Notes: generated from the letters alone by a model not told the origin. DNA of 36,683 bases from Deltaproteobacteria bacterium (GCA_019310245.1 JAFDER010000003.1:1-36683), one strand, 5' to 3'; counted from the stretch's first letter, positions 1 through 8,376 are shown. A program made the numbers and translations.

Positions 1-99
1 CATGTCGCTGTGTGGAACGTGGTTGCGTCATGGGACGAGGCGGTGCAGGGCCATGGCGTGCACGACACGGACCCGGGGAACGTGTTGCTTTGCGCAGCA

Positions 100-119
100 T
101 TGTCCACAGATTGTCCACT
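100..119 (+). promoter_or_regulatory. Two DnaA-box-like 9-mers
   Basis: TTGTCCACA (100-108) and TTGTCCACT (111-119) lie in tandem, 11 bases apart start to start. The first differs from the classical DnaA box TTATCCACA at one base and equals the form used in high-GC genomes. The second overlaps the stop codon of the PqqD-like gene. The stretch 1-118 otherwise holds no gene. Two boxes alone do not make an origin. They are recorded because a perfect parS site lies 2.7 kb away. Confidence 0.3.
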
Positions 120-475
120 CAGGGATCGGCTGGTGGATCCAGGTGGATGGTGCCCGCATTCGACAAGGATCGGATGAAGCGCGAGCAGCGATCGTAGACC
201 TCGTCGTCATGATTCCCGCAAATATGACCCACGACCCTCGAGATCTCGCCTACCGTGCGCTTGCCGTCTATAGCGTTCCAGGCCCTTGAGCCCATCTCGT
301 CCAGGTGGACCTTGAGCGTCGAGCGCTTGCCGATGACGGAGGACCACCATCGGCCGAAACGGCCCGTGCCGAACTTTGGAATGAGCAGGACTTGCCGGCC
401 ATCCGGATCCAGCGTGCAATCGACCTTCCTGGAAGGGATGTAGTCGAGGAAGTTTGCCCGGTTTTTCCTTCGCAT
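119..475 (-). CDS. PqqD-like (RRE-fold) small protein
   Basis: 118 residues. The central part (about residues 50-115) has the PqqD pattern: a short beta segment, then LDEMGSRAWNAIDGKRTVGE and a helical tail. PqqD proteins are winged-helix peptide-binding chaperones that present RiPP precursor peptides to radical SAM enzymes. No radical SAM enzyme or precursor peptide is recognisable nearby, so this is an orphan member. The N-terminus is basic (MRRKNRANFLDYIPSRK) and longer than the core domain. The start lies 6 bases after the stop of the OPT transporter gene, so the two are almost certainly co-transcribed. Function with the transporter is inferred from this spacing only. Confidence 0.8.
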   Translation of the reverse strand: MRRKNRANFLDYIPSRKVDCTLDPDGRQVLLIPKFGTGRFGRWWSSVIGKRSTLKVHLDEMGSRAWNAIDGKRTVGEISRVVGHICGNHDDEVYDRCSRFIRSLSNAGTIHLDPPADP

Positions 476-481
476 CGAGAC

Positions 482-2554
482 TTAGGACTTGGCGGCGCGG
501 AGGGAGTTCGAGATCATGAAGACGGCCAGGCCGATGATGACGGCTCCACCCAGCAGGTAGGCCAACGCTCCGGTGACGATCGGACCGGCGACGAGCCGGA
601 CCTGGGCGGCCACGAGACTCGCGAGAAGCAGGCCCATGAGGGCCTCTCCCGCGACGAATCCAGAGGCAATGAGGAGCCCCCTGTTCTCCACGGCCTCGAG
701 CGCCTTGCCGTCCGTGATGCCGCGCCTCCTGACGGCGGCGTCCGCGAACCACTTGATGATCCCGCCCGTGAAGATGGCGAGGACCGTCTGGAAGGGGAGG
801 TACATGCCCACGGCGATGAGCATGGGTGACGGAGCGCCGATGAGGATGAGGCCACCGGCGAAGCACACTCCGATGATGACGAGCTCCCAGGCGATCTGCC
901 CCGAGATGATGCCCTTGGCCATGGTGGCCATCAGGCCGGCCTGGGGGGCGGGCAGGGCCTCGCCTCCAATGCCCTTTCCGCCGGACGCGATGTCCGAGTT
1001 GTGCAGCAGCGTGATGACGGCCACGAGGACGAAGGCGGCGGCGATGACACCGATGATGCCACCGATCTCCATCTTCCACGGGGTACCACCCAGGTTGTAG
1101 CCCACCTTCCAGTCCTGGGCCATGTCACCGGCTACGCCCGCGACGCAGCACACAACGGTGGCAACGCCCAGGACGGCGAGCACGCCGGCGCGCATCTTGT
1201 CGCTCATGGTGACCCCGTCATCGAGGTACCCGCCTCCCATGTTGAAAACGACCAGCAGGCCTGCAGCGATGAGGAGCGTCGAGAGCGTCAGGCCGGAGAT
1301 GGGATTCGAGGAGGAGCCGATGATGGAGACGAGGAAGCCGGCCACGGCGGCGAACAGGAATCCCGTGATGGCCATCACGATGGTCATGATGAGCGAGACG
1401 GGAATGGAGCCGCACAGGATCCAGTACAGGGCGAACATGGCGACTACCATGCAGCCGATGGCGGCGAACACCATCTTGATGCTGAGGTCCTTGTCCGTGC
1501 GCTTGACGTCTCCCGTGCTGCCGGTGGCGCCGCCGATGCTCTTGAACGAACGGACGAGACCCTCGATCAGGTTCTTGCGCATGTTGAACAGCGTGAAGAA
1601 CGCTCCGACGATCATGGCGCCGATCGCGATGATCTTGATGTTCTCGCCGTAGAGGACGCTCAGGCCCATGAAGCTCTTGAAGCCCTCGATGGGCTGGCCG
1701 TAGAGCGCGTGACTCTTCGGGTACCCCTCGAAAAGGAGCTGGAAGTCGCCAGCGGAGACGAGGGCGGCGAGGGTCTCCGAGAAGCCGGGATCGCTCAGCC
1801 CCATCGTGTACAGGACGATGGGAGTGAGGAAGAGCCAGCCGAACACGCCGCCGGACGCCGTGATGGCGCCGTAGCGTGGGCCGATGATCCAGCCCACGGC
1901 GAGGAACGCGGGCGACGGAGCAGGCGTGAGGAACGGGAACGTGCCCTTGCCGATGCCGAAGGCGGCCTTGATGTGCCCGCCGATGATCGGGATGCCGCTG
2001 CTGTTGCGGAAGAACTCGAGAAGACCGGCAAGACCCATGGATCCGAACACGTGCTTGGCGCCGGAGGCGCCGCCCTGGCCCGCCTTGACGATCTCGGTGC
2101 AGGCAGCCGACTCGGGGAAGGGCAGGGTGGCATCCTCGACAAAGGTCCGCCTGAGCAGGATGACGAACAGGACGCCCAGGACGCCGCCGACCGTGAGGAG
2201 GGCCGTGGCGAGCAGCCAGTTCGGGGAGAGGATGGAGATGTCGTCCCAGGCTCCGACGAGAATGAACGCCGGGATCGTGAAGATGGCCCCGGCAGCGAGC
2301 GCTTCACCCACGGCGCCAGTGGTTCTCGCGATATTCTCCTCGAGGATGTTGCCCTTGAAGAGCCGCAGCACGGCCATGGAGATGACCGCAGCGGGGAAGG
2401 TCGCGGCAACGGTCATGCCGGCCTTGAGTCCGAGGTAGACATTCGCCGCGCCCAGCACGATGGCCATGATGCCACCGAGGATCAGGGGCGCGATCGTGAA
2501 CTCCTTCATGGTCGTATCGGCATCGACGTATGGCTTGAATTCGGCTTCTGCCAT
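482..2554 (-). CDS. OPT-family oligopeptide transporter
   Basis: 690-residue polytopic inner-membrane protein of the oligopeptide transporter (OPT) superfamily, which takes up small peptides or metal-peptide complexes by proton symport. The family signature is clear near the N-terminus: NVYLGLKAGMTVAATFPAA followed by NILEENIARTTGAVGEALAA, then many hydrophobic segments to the C-terminus. The start is placed at 2554 (MAEAEFKPYV) because GGAGAG lies 6-7 bases upstream. A possible earlier ATG at 2611 would sit before the transcription start predicted from the promoter at 2601-2629. The PqqD-like gene follows after 6 bases. The substrate cannot be read from the sequence; the pairing hints at a modified or metal-binding peptide. 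Confidence 0.93.
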   Translation of the reverse strand: MAEAEFKPYVDADTTMKEFTIAPLILGGIMAIVLGAANVYLGLKAGMTVAATFPAAVISMAVLRLFKGNILEENIARTTGAVGEALAAGAIFTIPAFILVGAWDDISILSPNWLLATALLTVGGVLGVLFVILLRRTFVEDATLPFPESAACTEIVKAGQGGASGAKHVFGSMGLAGLLEFFRNSSGIPIIGGHIKAAFGIGKGTFPFLTPAPSPAFLAVGWIIGPRYGAITASGGVFGWLFLTPIVLYTMGLSDPGFSETLAALVSAGDFQLLFEGYPKSHALYGQPIEGFKSFMGLSVLYGENIKIIAIGAMIVGAFFTLFNMRKNLIEGLVRSFKSIGGATGSTGDVKRTDKDLSIKMVFAAIGCMVVAMFALYWILCGSIPVSLIMTIVMAITGFLFAAVAGFLVSIIGSSSNPISGLTLSTLLIAAGLLVVFNMGGGYLDDGVTMSDKMRAGVLAVLGVATVVCCVAGVAGDMAQDWKVGYNLGGTPWKMEIGGIIGVIAAAFVLVAVITLLHNSDIASGGKGIGGEALPAPQAGLMATMAKGIISGQIAWELVIIGVCFAGGLILIGAPSPMLIAVGMYLPFQTVLAIFTGGIIKWFADAAVRRRGITDGKALEAVENRGLLIASGFVAGEALMGLLLASLVAAQVRLVAGPIVTGALAYLLGGAVIIGLAVFMISNSLRAAKS

Positions 2555-2600
2555 GTCCACTCTCCGTTTCGAGTCAGTGTGTGCGAGGCGGCGGAAAGTC

Positions 2601-2629
2601 AGCGTACCCATGCGGTGCTATAAAGTCAA
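2601..2629 (-). promoter_or_regulatory. Putative sigma70-type promoter of the OPT/PqqD-like pair
   Basis: On the minus strand TTGACT (2629-2624) is followed after 17 bases by TACGCT (2606-2601). The -35 box matches 5 of 6 consensus bases; the -10 is weak. It would start transcription near 2594, about 40 bases before the chosen OPT start. Confidence 0.45.
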
Positions 2630-2778
2630 CGTTGATCGGGTGGCCGGCCTGTTGCATGATCGTGAAACGGGGCGGTGCGGGAGGCGTGACGCGTCCGCCG
2701 GCAATTCCCACATGAACGACGATTCAACCGACGGGTCGAACGGGCTGCTCGGAATGCGGAACAGCGGCCTTCCGGAGC

Positions 2779-2794
2779 TGTTTCACGTGAAACA
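2779..2794. promoter_or_regulatory. parS: parS centromere site (ParB binding)
   Basis: TGTTTCACGTGAAACA is a perfect 16-base palindrome identical to the near-universal bacterial parS consensus bound by chromosomal ParB. It lies in the 245-base gap between the tolC-like stop codon (2800) and the OPT promoter, so it interrupts no gene. ParB loads at parS as a CTP-dependent clamp, and ParA/SMC then segregate and organise the origin region. No parA, parB, dnaA, dnaN or gidA is in the window. I read through the window for CACGTG cores and saw no second full match. Confidence 0.93.
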
Positions 2795-2799
2795 GGGGC

Positions 2800-4257
2800 T
2801 CAGAGCGTGCCGCAGGCCTTCCAGAGCTTCGCGATGGAGACGCGGTACTCGTAACGGTAGGTCGACAGGGTGACCTGCGCCTCCACGAGGCGGGTGGTGG
2901 CATCCAGGACCTCCGTCGTGGTGCTCACCTGCTTGTCGTATCGCTGCTTCTCGATCCGCAGCTGCTCCTCGGCGGCCCCGACGGCCTCCTGCTGGACCTC
3001 GATCTGGTTCGACGCGAGATCGATGCCCAGCAGGGCCCTCGTCACCTCGAACTGGATGGCGCGCTCGAGGGACTCCATTCCCGCCTCCGCGGCCGCCGCC
3101 CGCGCCTTTGCCTCGTCGACCGAGTAGTACACCTTGCCCCACTGGAAGATGTTCCAGGAGAGCGACGCGCCCAGCACGAACTGGGGCTGATCCATGACCG
3201 ATCCTTCCTGGTGCTGGAACGAGCCGAAGGCGGCCACGGATGGGATGTAGCCGCCCTTGGCGAGCATGACGGCCGCGTCCGCCTGCTCCAGCGCCACGCG
3301 CATCTGCTTGAGCTCGGGGCGGTTCTTCTCGGCGAGCTTGAAGGCCTCTTCCTCTGTCGGGATGCCCTTCGTCTTGATGTACATCTCCTCGGCCGCAGTA
3401 TCGTCGACCGGCTCGAGCATCGTGCCCGGAGGCTCGTTGAGGAGCAGCAGGAGTCCTTCCCGTGCAAGGATCACTCCCTGCGCGACGCTCAGGCGCGTTC
3501 CCTTGAGCTGTGCGAGCCGTGTCTCGGCCTGGAGCAGATCGTTCTTCGTGATGAGCTCCGCTCCGTGAAACGCCCTGGCCTGGTCCACGTGCGCCTGCAC
3601 GCTGACGAGCGCCTCGTCGATCGACTTGAGGGCCGCCTTTGCCTTGAGGTATCCGTAGTAGGACTCCACGATCGCGATCTTCAGGTCGGCCACGATCTTC
3701 TGCTCCTCGATCGTTGCCATGTCCACCCCGAGGTCGGCGAGCTTGTAGCCGTAGTAGGCATGGTAGATGGGAGTGATGGGCTGCGCGATAGTGAGGGAGA
3801 GGTTGAGGTTGTACTGCTCCGACTCGAACCCGCTGCCCATGTCCGCGAACATGGTGTTGAGTCCCTGGCAGAATCCGATCTCATCCAGCTCGTCCATGGC
3901 CAGGCACGGGTCAGGGCCTCCGCCTCCGTCTCCGAGACCGATCGAGCCGAATCCGGGCTTTTCGTTGTAGTACAGGAACGTGAGGTCGCCGGTGAGCATG
4001 GGCAGGAAGTTCGCCCTCGCGCTCTTCCTCGCCAAGACGGCTGCCTCTATTGAGATCTTGCCCGAGAGGACCTGCGGGTTCTGCGCCATCGCCTTCTCCA
4101 CCGCTTGCTGCAATCCGATGGGAGTGGCCGCCGGGGCAGCCGGTGTGGCGGCCCCGCTGCCCACGTCGTGCTCCTGCGCCGAGGTGGAGCCCGTGAAGGC
4201 CATGAGGGCCGCCAGCGTCGTGGCGCAGGCTGCGGTGCGTATTCTCGGTGTCAGCAT
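2800..4257 (-). CDS. TolC-family outer membrane efflux protein
   Basis: 485 residues, with a signal peptide (MLTPRIRTAACATTLAALMA) ending near the AQEHD region. The rest shows the two-fold TolC/OEP pattern: two long helical repeats rich in Ala, Glu and Gln (around 125-235 and 330-480) with segments such as NLSLTIAQPI and LGASLSWNIFQWG that fit the beta-barrel strands. Such trimers form the outer-membrane duct of tripartite efflux pumps or type I secretion. No membrane-fusion protein, RND, ABC or MFS pump is adjacent, so the partner must be elsewhere. The start at 4257 is chosen over 4317 because GGAGGGA precedes it at good spacing and the signal peptide begins there. Confidence 0.92.
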   Translation of the reverse strand: MLTPRIRTAACATTLAALMAFTGSTSAQEHDVGSGAATPAAPAATPIGLQQAVEKAMAQNPQVLSGKISIEAAVLARKSARANFLPMLTGDLTFLYYNEKPGFGSIGLGDGGGGPDPCLAMDELDEIGFCQGLNTMFADMGSGFESEQYNLNLSLTIAQPITPIYHAYYGYKLADLGVDMATIEEQKIVADLKIAIVESYYGYLKAKAALKSIDEALVSVQAHVDQARAFHGAELITKNDLLQAETRLAQLKGTRLSVAQGVILAREGLLLLLNEPPGTMLEPVDDTAAEEMYIKTKGIPTEEEAFKLAEKNRPELKQMRVALEQADAAVMLAKGGYIPSVAAFGSFQHQEGSVMDQPQFVLGASLSWNIFQWGKVYYSVDEAKARAAAAEAGMESLERAIQFEVTRALLGIDLASNQIEVQQEAVGAAEEQLRIEKQRYDKQVSTTTEVLDATTRLVEAQVTLSTYRYEYRVSIAKLWKACGTL

Positions 4258-4319
4258 GTCGTTCCCTCCGATGACGCGGCGGTCATGACGCTCCGGTGGC
4301 CGCTGTCGTTCACTCAAGG

Positions 4320-4348
4320 TCTATAACCACGCGCGCGTATACTTTCAA
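4320..4348 (-). promoter_or_regulatory. Putative sigma70-type promoter of the tolC-like gene
   Basis: On the minus strand TTGAAA (4348-4343) is separated by exactly 17 bases from TATAGA (4325-4320). The -35 box matches 5 of 6 and the -10 matches 4 of 6 consensus bases. The predicted start is near 4313, giving a leader of about 55 bases before the ATG at 4257. Confidence 0.6.
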
Positions 4349-4383
4349 CTTGGAGCGCCGGCGTGCGACCGTGTGCCAGATGT

Positions 4384-5271
4384 TTACTGTTCTGTTAACG
4401 GCTCGCCGCCGCCTTGCCGATCCGGGGCAGGTTCCAGCCATCCGGTGAAGCAGAAGTGCCGCGTGTCCTGGTTCTCGGCCGTGATCTTGACGACGAGCGG
4501 GACGGGGCCCTGCAGGGGATCGACGAACGTGAGGACGCGCTCTTGAACTCCGGGTACGTTGCCGAACGTGGTGCGGCCGATCTCGCGTCCGCCGGCCTCC
4601 ACCACCATCTCGACGTCGGCGCCATGCGGGTAGTACACGCCGTCGTCGTCGATTCCGCCCTCCAGCGCCAGCGACCCTCCGCCGGGAGTCTGCGGAAAGA
4701 CGATGACGAGCTCGCCGTCGCTTCTGGGGTGTGCATAGATGCACTCGAACGGGGCGCCTCCCATGAAGACCCGCTTGATGTCCACCGAGAACCAGGGCTC
4801 GCCGACGCAGGCGAACACGCCCGACCGGCGCGGGCAGGGCTCGATCCGTGTGCCCGAGCGGTGCACGCTGGCATGGTGCAGGTTGCGAAGGAGATTGTAT
4901 CCCTTGCGCTTGCGCGAGTGCGCGGCGAGATCGATCCTGTGGACGCGGTACGGACCCACGTCCCGCACCGTCACCTCGCCGAGCATCGGCACCTCCAGCC
5001 AGCCCGGACCGACCACCCACGCCACGTCGTAGCCCATGACGTCGTCCCAGTGGACCGCGTCCGAGTAGATCACGCGCCGCCCCTCGAGCCTGTGCATCTT
5101 GTCGAAGTCCGATGAGACGAGGACCACCACGTCCCGCTCGTCGGCGTTCGTCAGGAGGTACTCGGCGAGCGCCGCCTCGCGCCGCTCCCTCGTCACGACC
5201 ACTGCCGCGAGCACGAGGGCGAGGATCAGCGGCACGGCGACGAGGACTATCTGTTTGGTCTTCTCCTTCAT
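4384..5271 (-). CDS. Membrane-anchored protein of unknown function
   Basis: 295 residues. One N-terminal membrane segment (about residues 7-27, VLVAVPLILALVLAAVVV region) is followed by a periplasmic part with mixed alpha/beta character and, from about residue 165, a beta-rich region that looks like a sandwich domain (SVDIKRVFMGGAPFECIYAH onward). Four cysteines occur at CP, FACVG, FECIY and HFCFTG and could form disulfides. I do not recognise the family. The ATG at 5271 has GGGAG upstream. It is divergent from the polytopic membrane protein gene at 5299 with only 27 bases between starts, so the two may share control and perhaps a cell-surface sugar pathway. That link is inference. Confidence 0.75.
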   Translation of the reverse strand: MKEKTKQIVLVAVPLILALVLAAVVVTRERREAALAEYLLTNADERDVVVLVSSDFDKMHRLEGRRVIYSDAVHWDDVMGYDVAWVVGPGWLEVPMLGEVTVRDVGPYRVHRIDLAAHSRKRKGYNLLRNLHHASVHRSGTRIEPCPRRSGVFACVGEPWFSVDIKRVFMGGAPFECIYAHPRSDGELVIVFPQTPGGGSLALEGGIDDDGVYYPHGADVEMVVEAGGREIGRTTFGNVPGVQERVLTFVDPLQGPVPLVVKITAENQDTRHFCFTGWLEPAPDRQGGGEPLTEQ

Positions 5272-5298
5272 GCTCACTCCCGATATATTACACCGTGA

Positions 5299-7098
5299 GT
5301 GCGGTTTCCAGTCTCCAGGTTGACGCTGCGCGAGCTGCGCGGCTCGCTTCATCGGAACTGGATCATGATCCCCATCGTGATCCTGTACGTGTGGTCGTTT
5401 CCCTACTTCGAGCTCCTCAACAGTCCCAACGAGGTGGTGCGCCTCTACATGACCATCGCCATCGGCGACCATGGCTCCTACGACATCGAGCCCGTGTGCC
5501 GGCGCTACACGTGGGTGAACGACCGGAGCGTGGTCGGGGATCGGGCCTACTCCTCCAAGGCGCCGGGCGCATCGCTCGCCGCGGTGCCGTTCTACCTCAT
5601 GGCCAAGGGCTGGGCGGCGATCCGCGGCAGTCCGCTCGAGCGCAGCGAGATCGTGCGCTGGCTCCGGCTGACCGTGTGCGTGATCCCGGCGCTCGTGTTC
5701 CTGTTCGCCTTCAGGCGTTTCACCTCCACGCTGGGATACTCTCCGTTCGTGCGCGACGCCGTGTTCGTCGGCACCGCGCTGGGCACGCCCGCCTTCACCT
5801 ACGTCCACCAGTTCGCGGGTCACGTGCCGGCCGCATGCTCGCTGTTCGGCGCGTACATCGTGCTGGACGGCGCTCGGCGGCGCGGCGGCTGGAGTGCCTG
5901 GCGGAGCGCCTGGTTCGGCTGCCTGCTCGCCACGGCGCCCGTGATGGACTACCAGGCTCTCGTTCCCGGCCTCGTCGTGGGCGGCGCGTTCCTGCTCGAG
6001 CGCGCGTCGCGCAGACCCGCGGTGCTGCTCCCGGCGGTTGCCGGCGGCGCGCTCCCCCTCTCCTTCATGGCTCACTTCCACTGGAGCGCCTTCGGCTCGC
6101 CGCTGCGCACGGGCTACGCATTCATCGAGAACCCCGGCTTCCAGATGATGCTCTCCGAGGGGTGGATGGGCCTGACCTATCCCCACATCGATCGCCTGAT
6201 CAAGCTCCTGGTCAGCACGGACAACGGACTGTTCTTCTACTCGCCGTTCCTCCTCTTCGGGTTGCTCGTGCTGCCTCTCGCGCCCGCGCTATGGCGCGCC
6301 GCGGGCCGGGACAGTGCCCTGCTCAGGCACGTCGTGGTGAGCGCGGGCGTCGTCGTCACACTCGTCCTGTTCATCGCGTCGAACATCTCGTGGAGCGCGG
6401 GCTGGACCGCGGGCCCGCGCTACCTGACGCCGCTCATGCCGTTCGCCTCACTCCTCGCACTCGTCGGGCTCGGCGAGGCCGACAGGATCTGGGGCGCTCC
6501 CGCCCGCGCGGCCGCGCTGACCTGCGTGCTGCTCGCCGTGTTCTTCTCCGGCGTCTCGGGCGCCGTCTACCCCCACCTGCCCGTGGCGTTCGTCAATCCG
6601 ATCTTCGAGGTGCTCGTGCCCATGCTGAGAGACGGCTTCCTGCCCGGGAACCTGGGGTACGATCTCGGCCTGCGCGGCGTCTGGGGGTACGTGCCCGCGC
6701 TCGTGCTCGGCCTTGCACCCCTGCTCGCCTGGCTCTGCGTCGCCTCGTCGCGCACCACGCCCGGCAGGGCCTCGATCCTTGCGAGCGCCGTCCTTGCCGC
6801 CGCGCTCTTCTGCCAGCCGTTTGCGGACTTCGCCCGCCGCGCGGCCATGCCGCCCTGGGGCATCAACGACCTGCAGGGCGTGTACGTCTCATGGCATCCG
6901 GCGGACAACATCGCCTACTTCGAGCGCTGCGGGTGCACGATCGAGGATGGGAACATCTGGAGGATGACCTGCAGGGACCGCATCGCGAAGGGCCGCGTGC
7001 TCATGCGGCTCGGCCTCAAGCACCTCGCCGTCCAGTACTACCACGGCGGCGGCGGCCAGACGCAGTCCGGCACGTACACGGCCGTGGTCGTGGATTGA
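5299..7098 (+). CDS. Polytopic membrane protein, GT-C glycosyltransferase-like
   Basis: 599 residues with roughly ten to twelve hydrophobic segments. After the first membrane segment an extracytoplasmic loop carries DRAYSSKAPGASL, a motif I associate with uncharacterised GT-C-like (dolichol/undecaprenyl-phosphate sugar-using) membrane proteins. A long non-membrane C-terminal part follows the last helix (GINDLQGVYVSWHPADN). A role in transferring a sugar or lipid-linked group at the outer face of the inner membrane is likely but not shown. The start is uncertain: GTG at 5299, TTG at 5320 or ATG at 5365 are in frame. It ends 26 bases from the convergent lipoprotein gene. Confidence 0.75.
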   Translation: MRFPVSRLTLRELRGSLHRNWIMIPIVILYVWSFPYFELLNSPNEVVRLYMTIAIGDHGSYDIEPVCRRYTWVNDRSVVGDRAYSSKAPGASLAAVPFYLMAKGWAAIRGSPLERSEIVRWLRLTVCVIPALVFLFAFRRFTSTLGYSPFVRDAVFVGTALGTPAFTYVHQFAGHVPAACSLFGAYIVLDGARRRGGWSAWRSAWFGCLLATAPVMDYQALVPGLVVGGAFLLERASRRPAVLLPAVAGGALPLSFMAHFHWSAFGSPLRTGYAFIENPGFQMMLSEGWMGLTYPHIDRLIKLLVSTDNGLFFYSPFLLFGLLVLPLAPALWRAAGRDSALLRHVVVSAGVVVTLVLFIASNISWSAGWTAGPRYLTPLMPFASLLALVGLGEADRIWGAPARAAALTCVLLAVFFSGVSGAVYPHLPVAFVNPIFEVLVPMLRDGFLPGNLGYDLGLRGVWGYVPALVLGLAPLLAWLCVASSRTTPGRASILASAVLAAALFCQPFADFARRAAMPPWGINDLQGVYVSWHPADNIAYFERCGCTIEDGNIWRMTCRDRIAKGRVLMRLGLKHLAVQYYHGGGGQTQSGTYTAVVVD

Positions 7099-7124
7099 AA
7101 GGGCGTCGTGGGGGGAAAAGAAGC

Positions 7125-7547
7125 CTACTCGGCTTCGATGTTCTCGTTGTAGTAGGCGCGGGAGGGGGGGTCCTGCGTGATCGAGTAGATGATGTCCTCG
7201 AAGGACTCCTTGTCCCAGTCGTTCTCCTCGAGCATCTCCTTGAACTTCTTGTCCTTGGCCTCCACCGTCAGATCATCGTTGTGCATGATCTTGTAGATCT
7301 CGATGGCCTTGTCGAGGTCCTCCTTGGCCACCGCCATCTCGTCGGCCTCCTCCTCGTCGGCCTCTTCCACGGCGGCTTCCTCCTCGGCGGCTTCCTCCTC
7401 GGCGGCCGTGCCGGCGGCCTCTTCCACGGCCTCCTTGATGGCCTCGGCGGCCGCCTCCTCGGCCTTTTCCTCCATCTTCTGCTTCAGGTTGCACCCTGAC
7501 ACTGCCAACACGAAGACAAGCCCGACGATCCAGGTCAGATTCTTCAT
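7125..7547 (-). CDS. Small, highly acidic lipoprotein
   Basis: 140 residues. A lipoprotein signal (MKNLTWIVGLVFVLAVSGC) places the lipidated cysteine at position 19. Residues 25-75 are an almost pure Glu/Ala tract (EEAAAEAIKEAVEEAAG and similar), likely a long single helix or coiled coil. The C-terminal 60 residues look like a small helical domain (DLDKAIEIYKIMHNDDLT). No family is recognised. A strong GGGAGGA site precedes the ATG. The gene lies 48 bases after the exported basic protein gene, so one operon is likely. The opposite charges of the two products are notable. Confidence 0.8.
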   Translation of the reverse strand: MKNLTWIVGLVFVLAVSGCNLKQKMEEKAEEAAAEAIKEAVEEAAGTAAEEEAAEEEAAVEEADEEEADEMAVAKEDLDKAIEIYKIMHNDDLTVEAKDKKFKEMLEENDWDKESFEDIIYSITQDPPSRAYYNENIEAE

Positions 7548-7595
7548 GGTCTTCTTCCTCCCAGGTAGCGTTGATTCGGTCGAGTCAACAGCCGG

Positions 7596-8147
7596 TTACT
7601 TTGCCTTGAATGCGCCCTTCTTCTTGCCCTTGTGGGCGCCAGTGCTGACGGCCGTGTGCTTCTTCGGCGTCGTAGAGGTCTTTGGTGGGGCCGGCTTCTT
7701 CGGGGCGACCGTCACGGGCTTGCCGATGGGCTTGGCTTTCACGACGGGGTGCGGCCTGTCCTTGGGCGGCTTCTTCTTCCACTCGCCCTTGACGCATTTC
7801 ACGAGATCCTTGCCCTTGAGGCCCTTCGCGATGCACTCCTCCACGATGTCCCCCAGCCCCTCGTCGCTCATGCCCTTCTCGGCCTGGCCCTTGAAGTGCT
7901 CGCCCACGGCCTTGGCGGCCACGCCCTTGATGAGCACCTTCTTCATGGCCCCGTAGGCCTGCTTCATCTCGGTTTCCGTGCTCCCGGCGTCCGCCGCACT
8001 CTCCACCGTGGTGGGGATTTCGGTCAGCGCGGTCGTCTCTTCCACCTCGATCTCGATTTCGACGGTCACCTTGACCTTTGTCTTGCCTGCCGCTGCTGGT
8101 GAGGCAGCGAGCAGCAGGGCCGCTACGATAAGGATGCCAGCTTTCAT
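7596..8147 (-). CDS. Exported protein with a Lys/Pro-rich basic tail
   Basis: 183 residues. A cleavable signal peptide (MKAGILIVAALLLAASPAAA) is followed by a short charged beta-like segment (KVKVTVEIEIEVEE), a helical central part (about 55-120), and a tail of about 60 residues rich in Lys, Pro, Ala and Thr that resembles histone H1-like or adhesive basic tails. Two cysteines (VEECIAKG, LVKCVKG) flank a short loop. The ATG at 8147 has a perfect AGGAGGAG site, so the 76 codons open upstream of it are not used. It is likely co-transcribed with the acidic lipoprotein gene downstream. Function unknown. Confidence 0.8.
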   Translation of the reverse strand: MKAGILIVAALLLAASPAAAGKTKVKVTVEIEIEVEETTALTEIPTTVESAADAGSTETEMKQAYGAMKKVLIKGVAAKAVGEHFKGQAEKGMSDEGLGDIVEECIAKGLKGKDLVKCVKGEWKKKPPKDRPHPVVKAKPIGKPVTVAPKKPAPPKTSTTPKKHTAVSTGAHKGKKKGAFKAK

Positions 8148-8376
8148 TTTTTCTCCTCCTTTTGAGCCATTTTGCTCTTCGTGCGACCTTTCCCAAGGAG
8201 CGGAAAGGATTCTTGCACCTTTGACATTCCAATGCAATGGCGATTTGACGCGAACGACGTCGGGGCTATTCATGTGAGCGTCTATACACGTCGACGTCCA
8301 TGCCATCGGACACGCAGGAGCCACTGTTGCATGATGCTGCAACGACCTGTCATTGCAGGAGATTTCTCGGTTCACC

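Noticed and set aside
1001-2623. A 540-codon plus-strand frame opposite the OPT gene
   Set aside because: Acidic/His-rich antisense of a membrane protein gene, no recognisable motif.
5112-7499. A 795-codon plus-strand frame over the GT-C-like and acidic lipoprotein genes
   Set aside because: Spans two real genes in different orientations and has arginine-rich filler only.
8326-8343. Hairpin GTTGCA-TGATGC-TGCAAC just beyond queA, considered as a terminator
   Set aside because: Only six paired bases, not GC-rich and no T-run; a similar GTTGCATGAT string at 2651 is probably chance.
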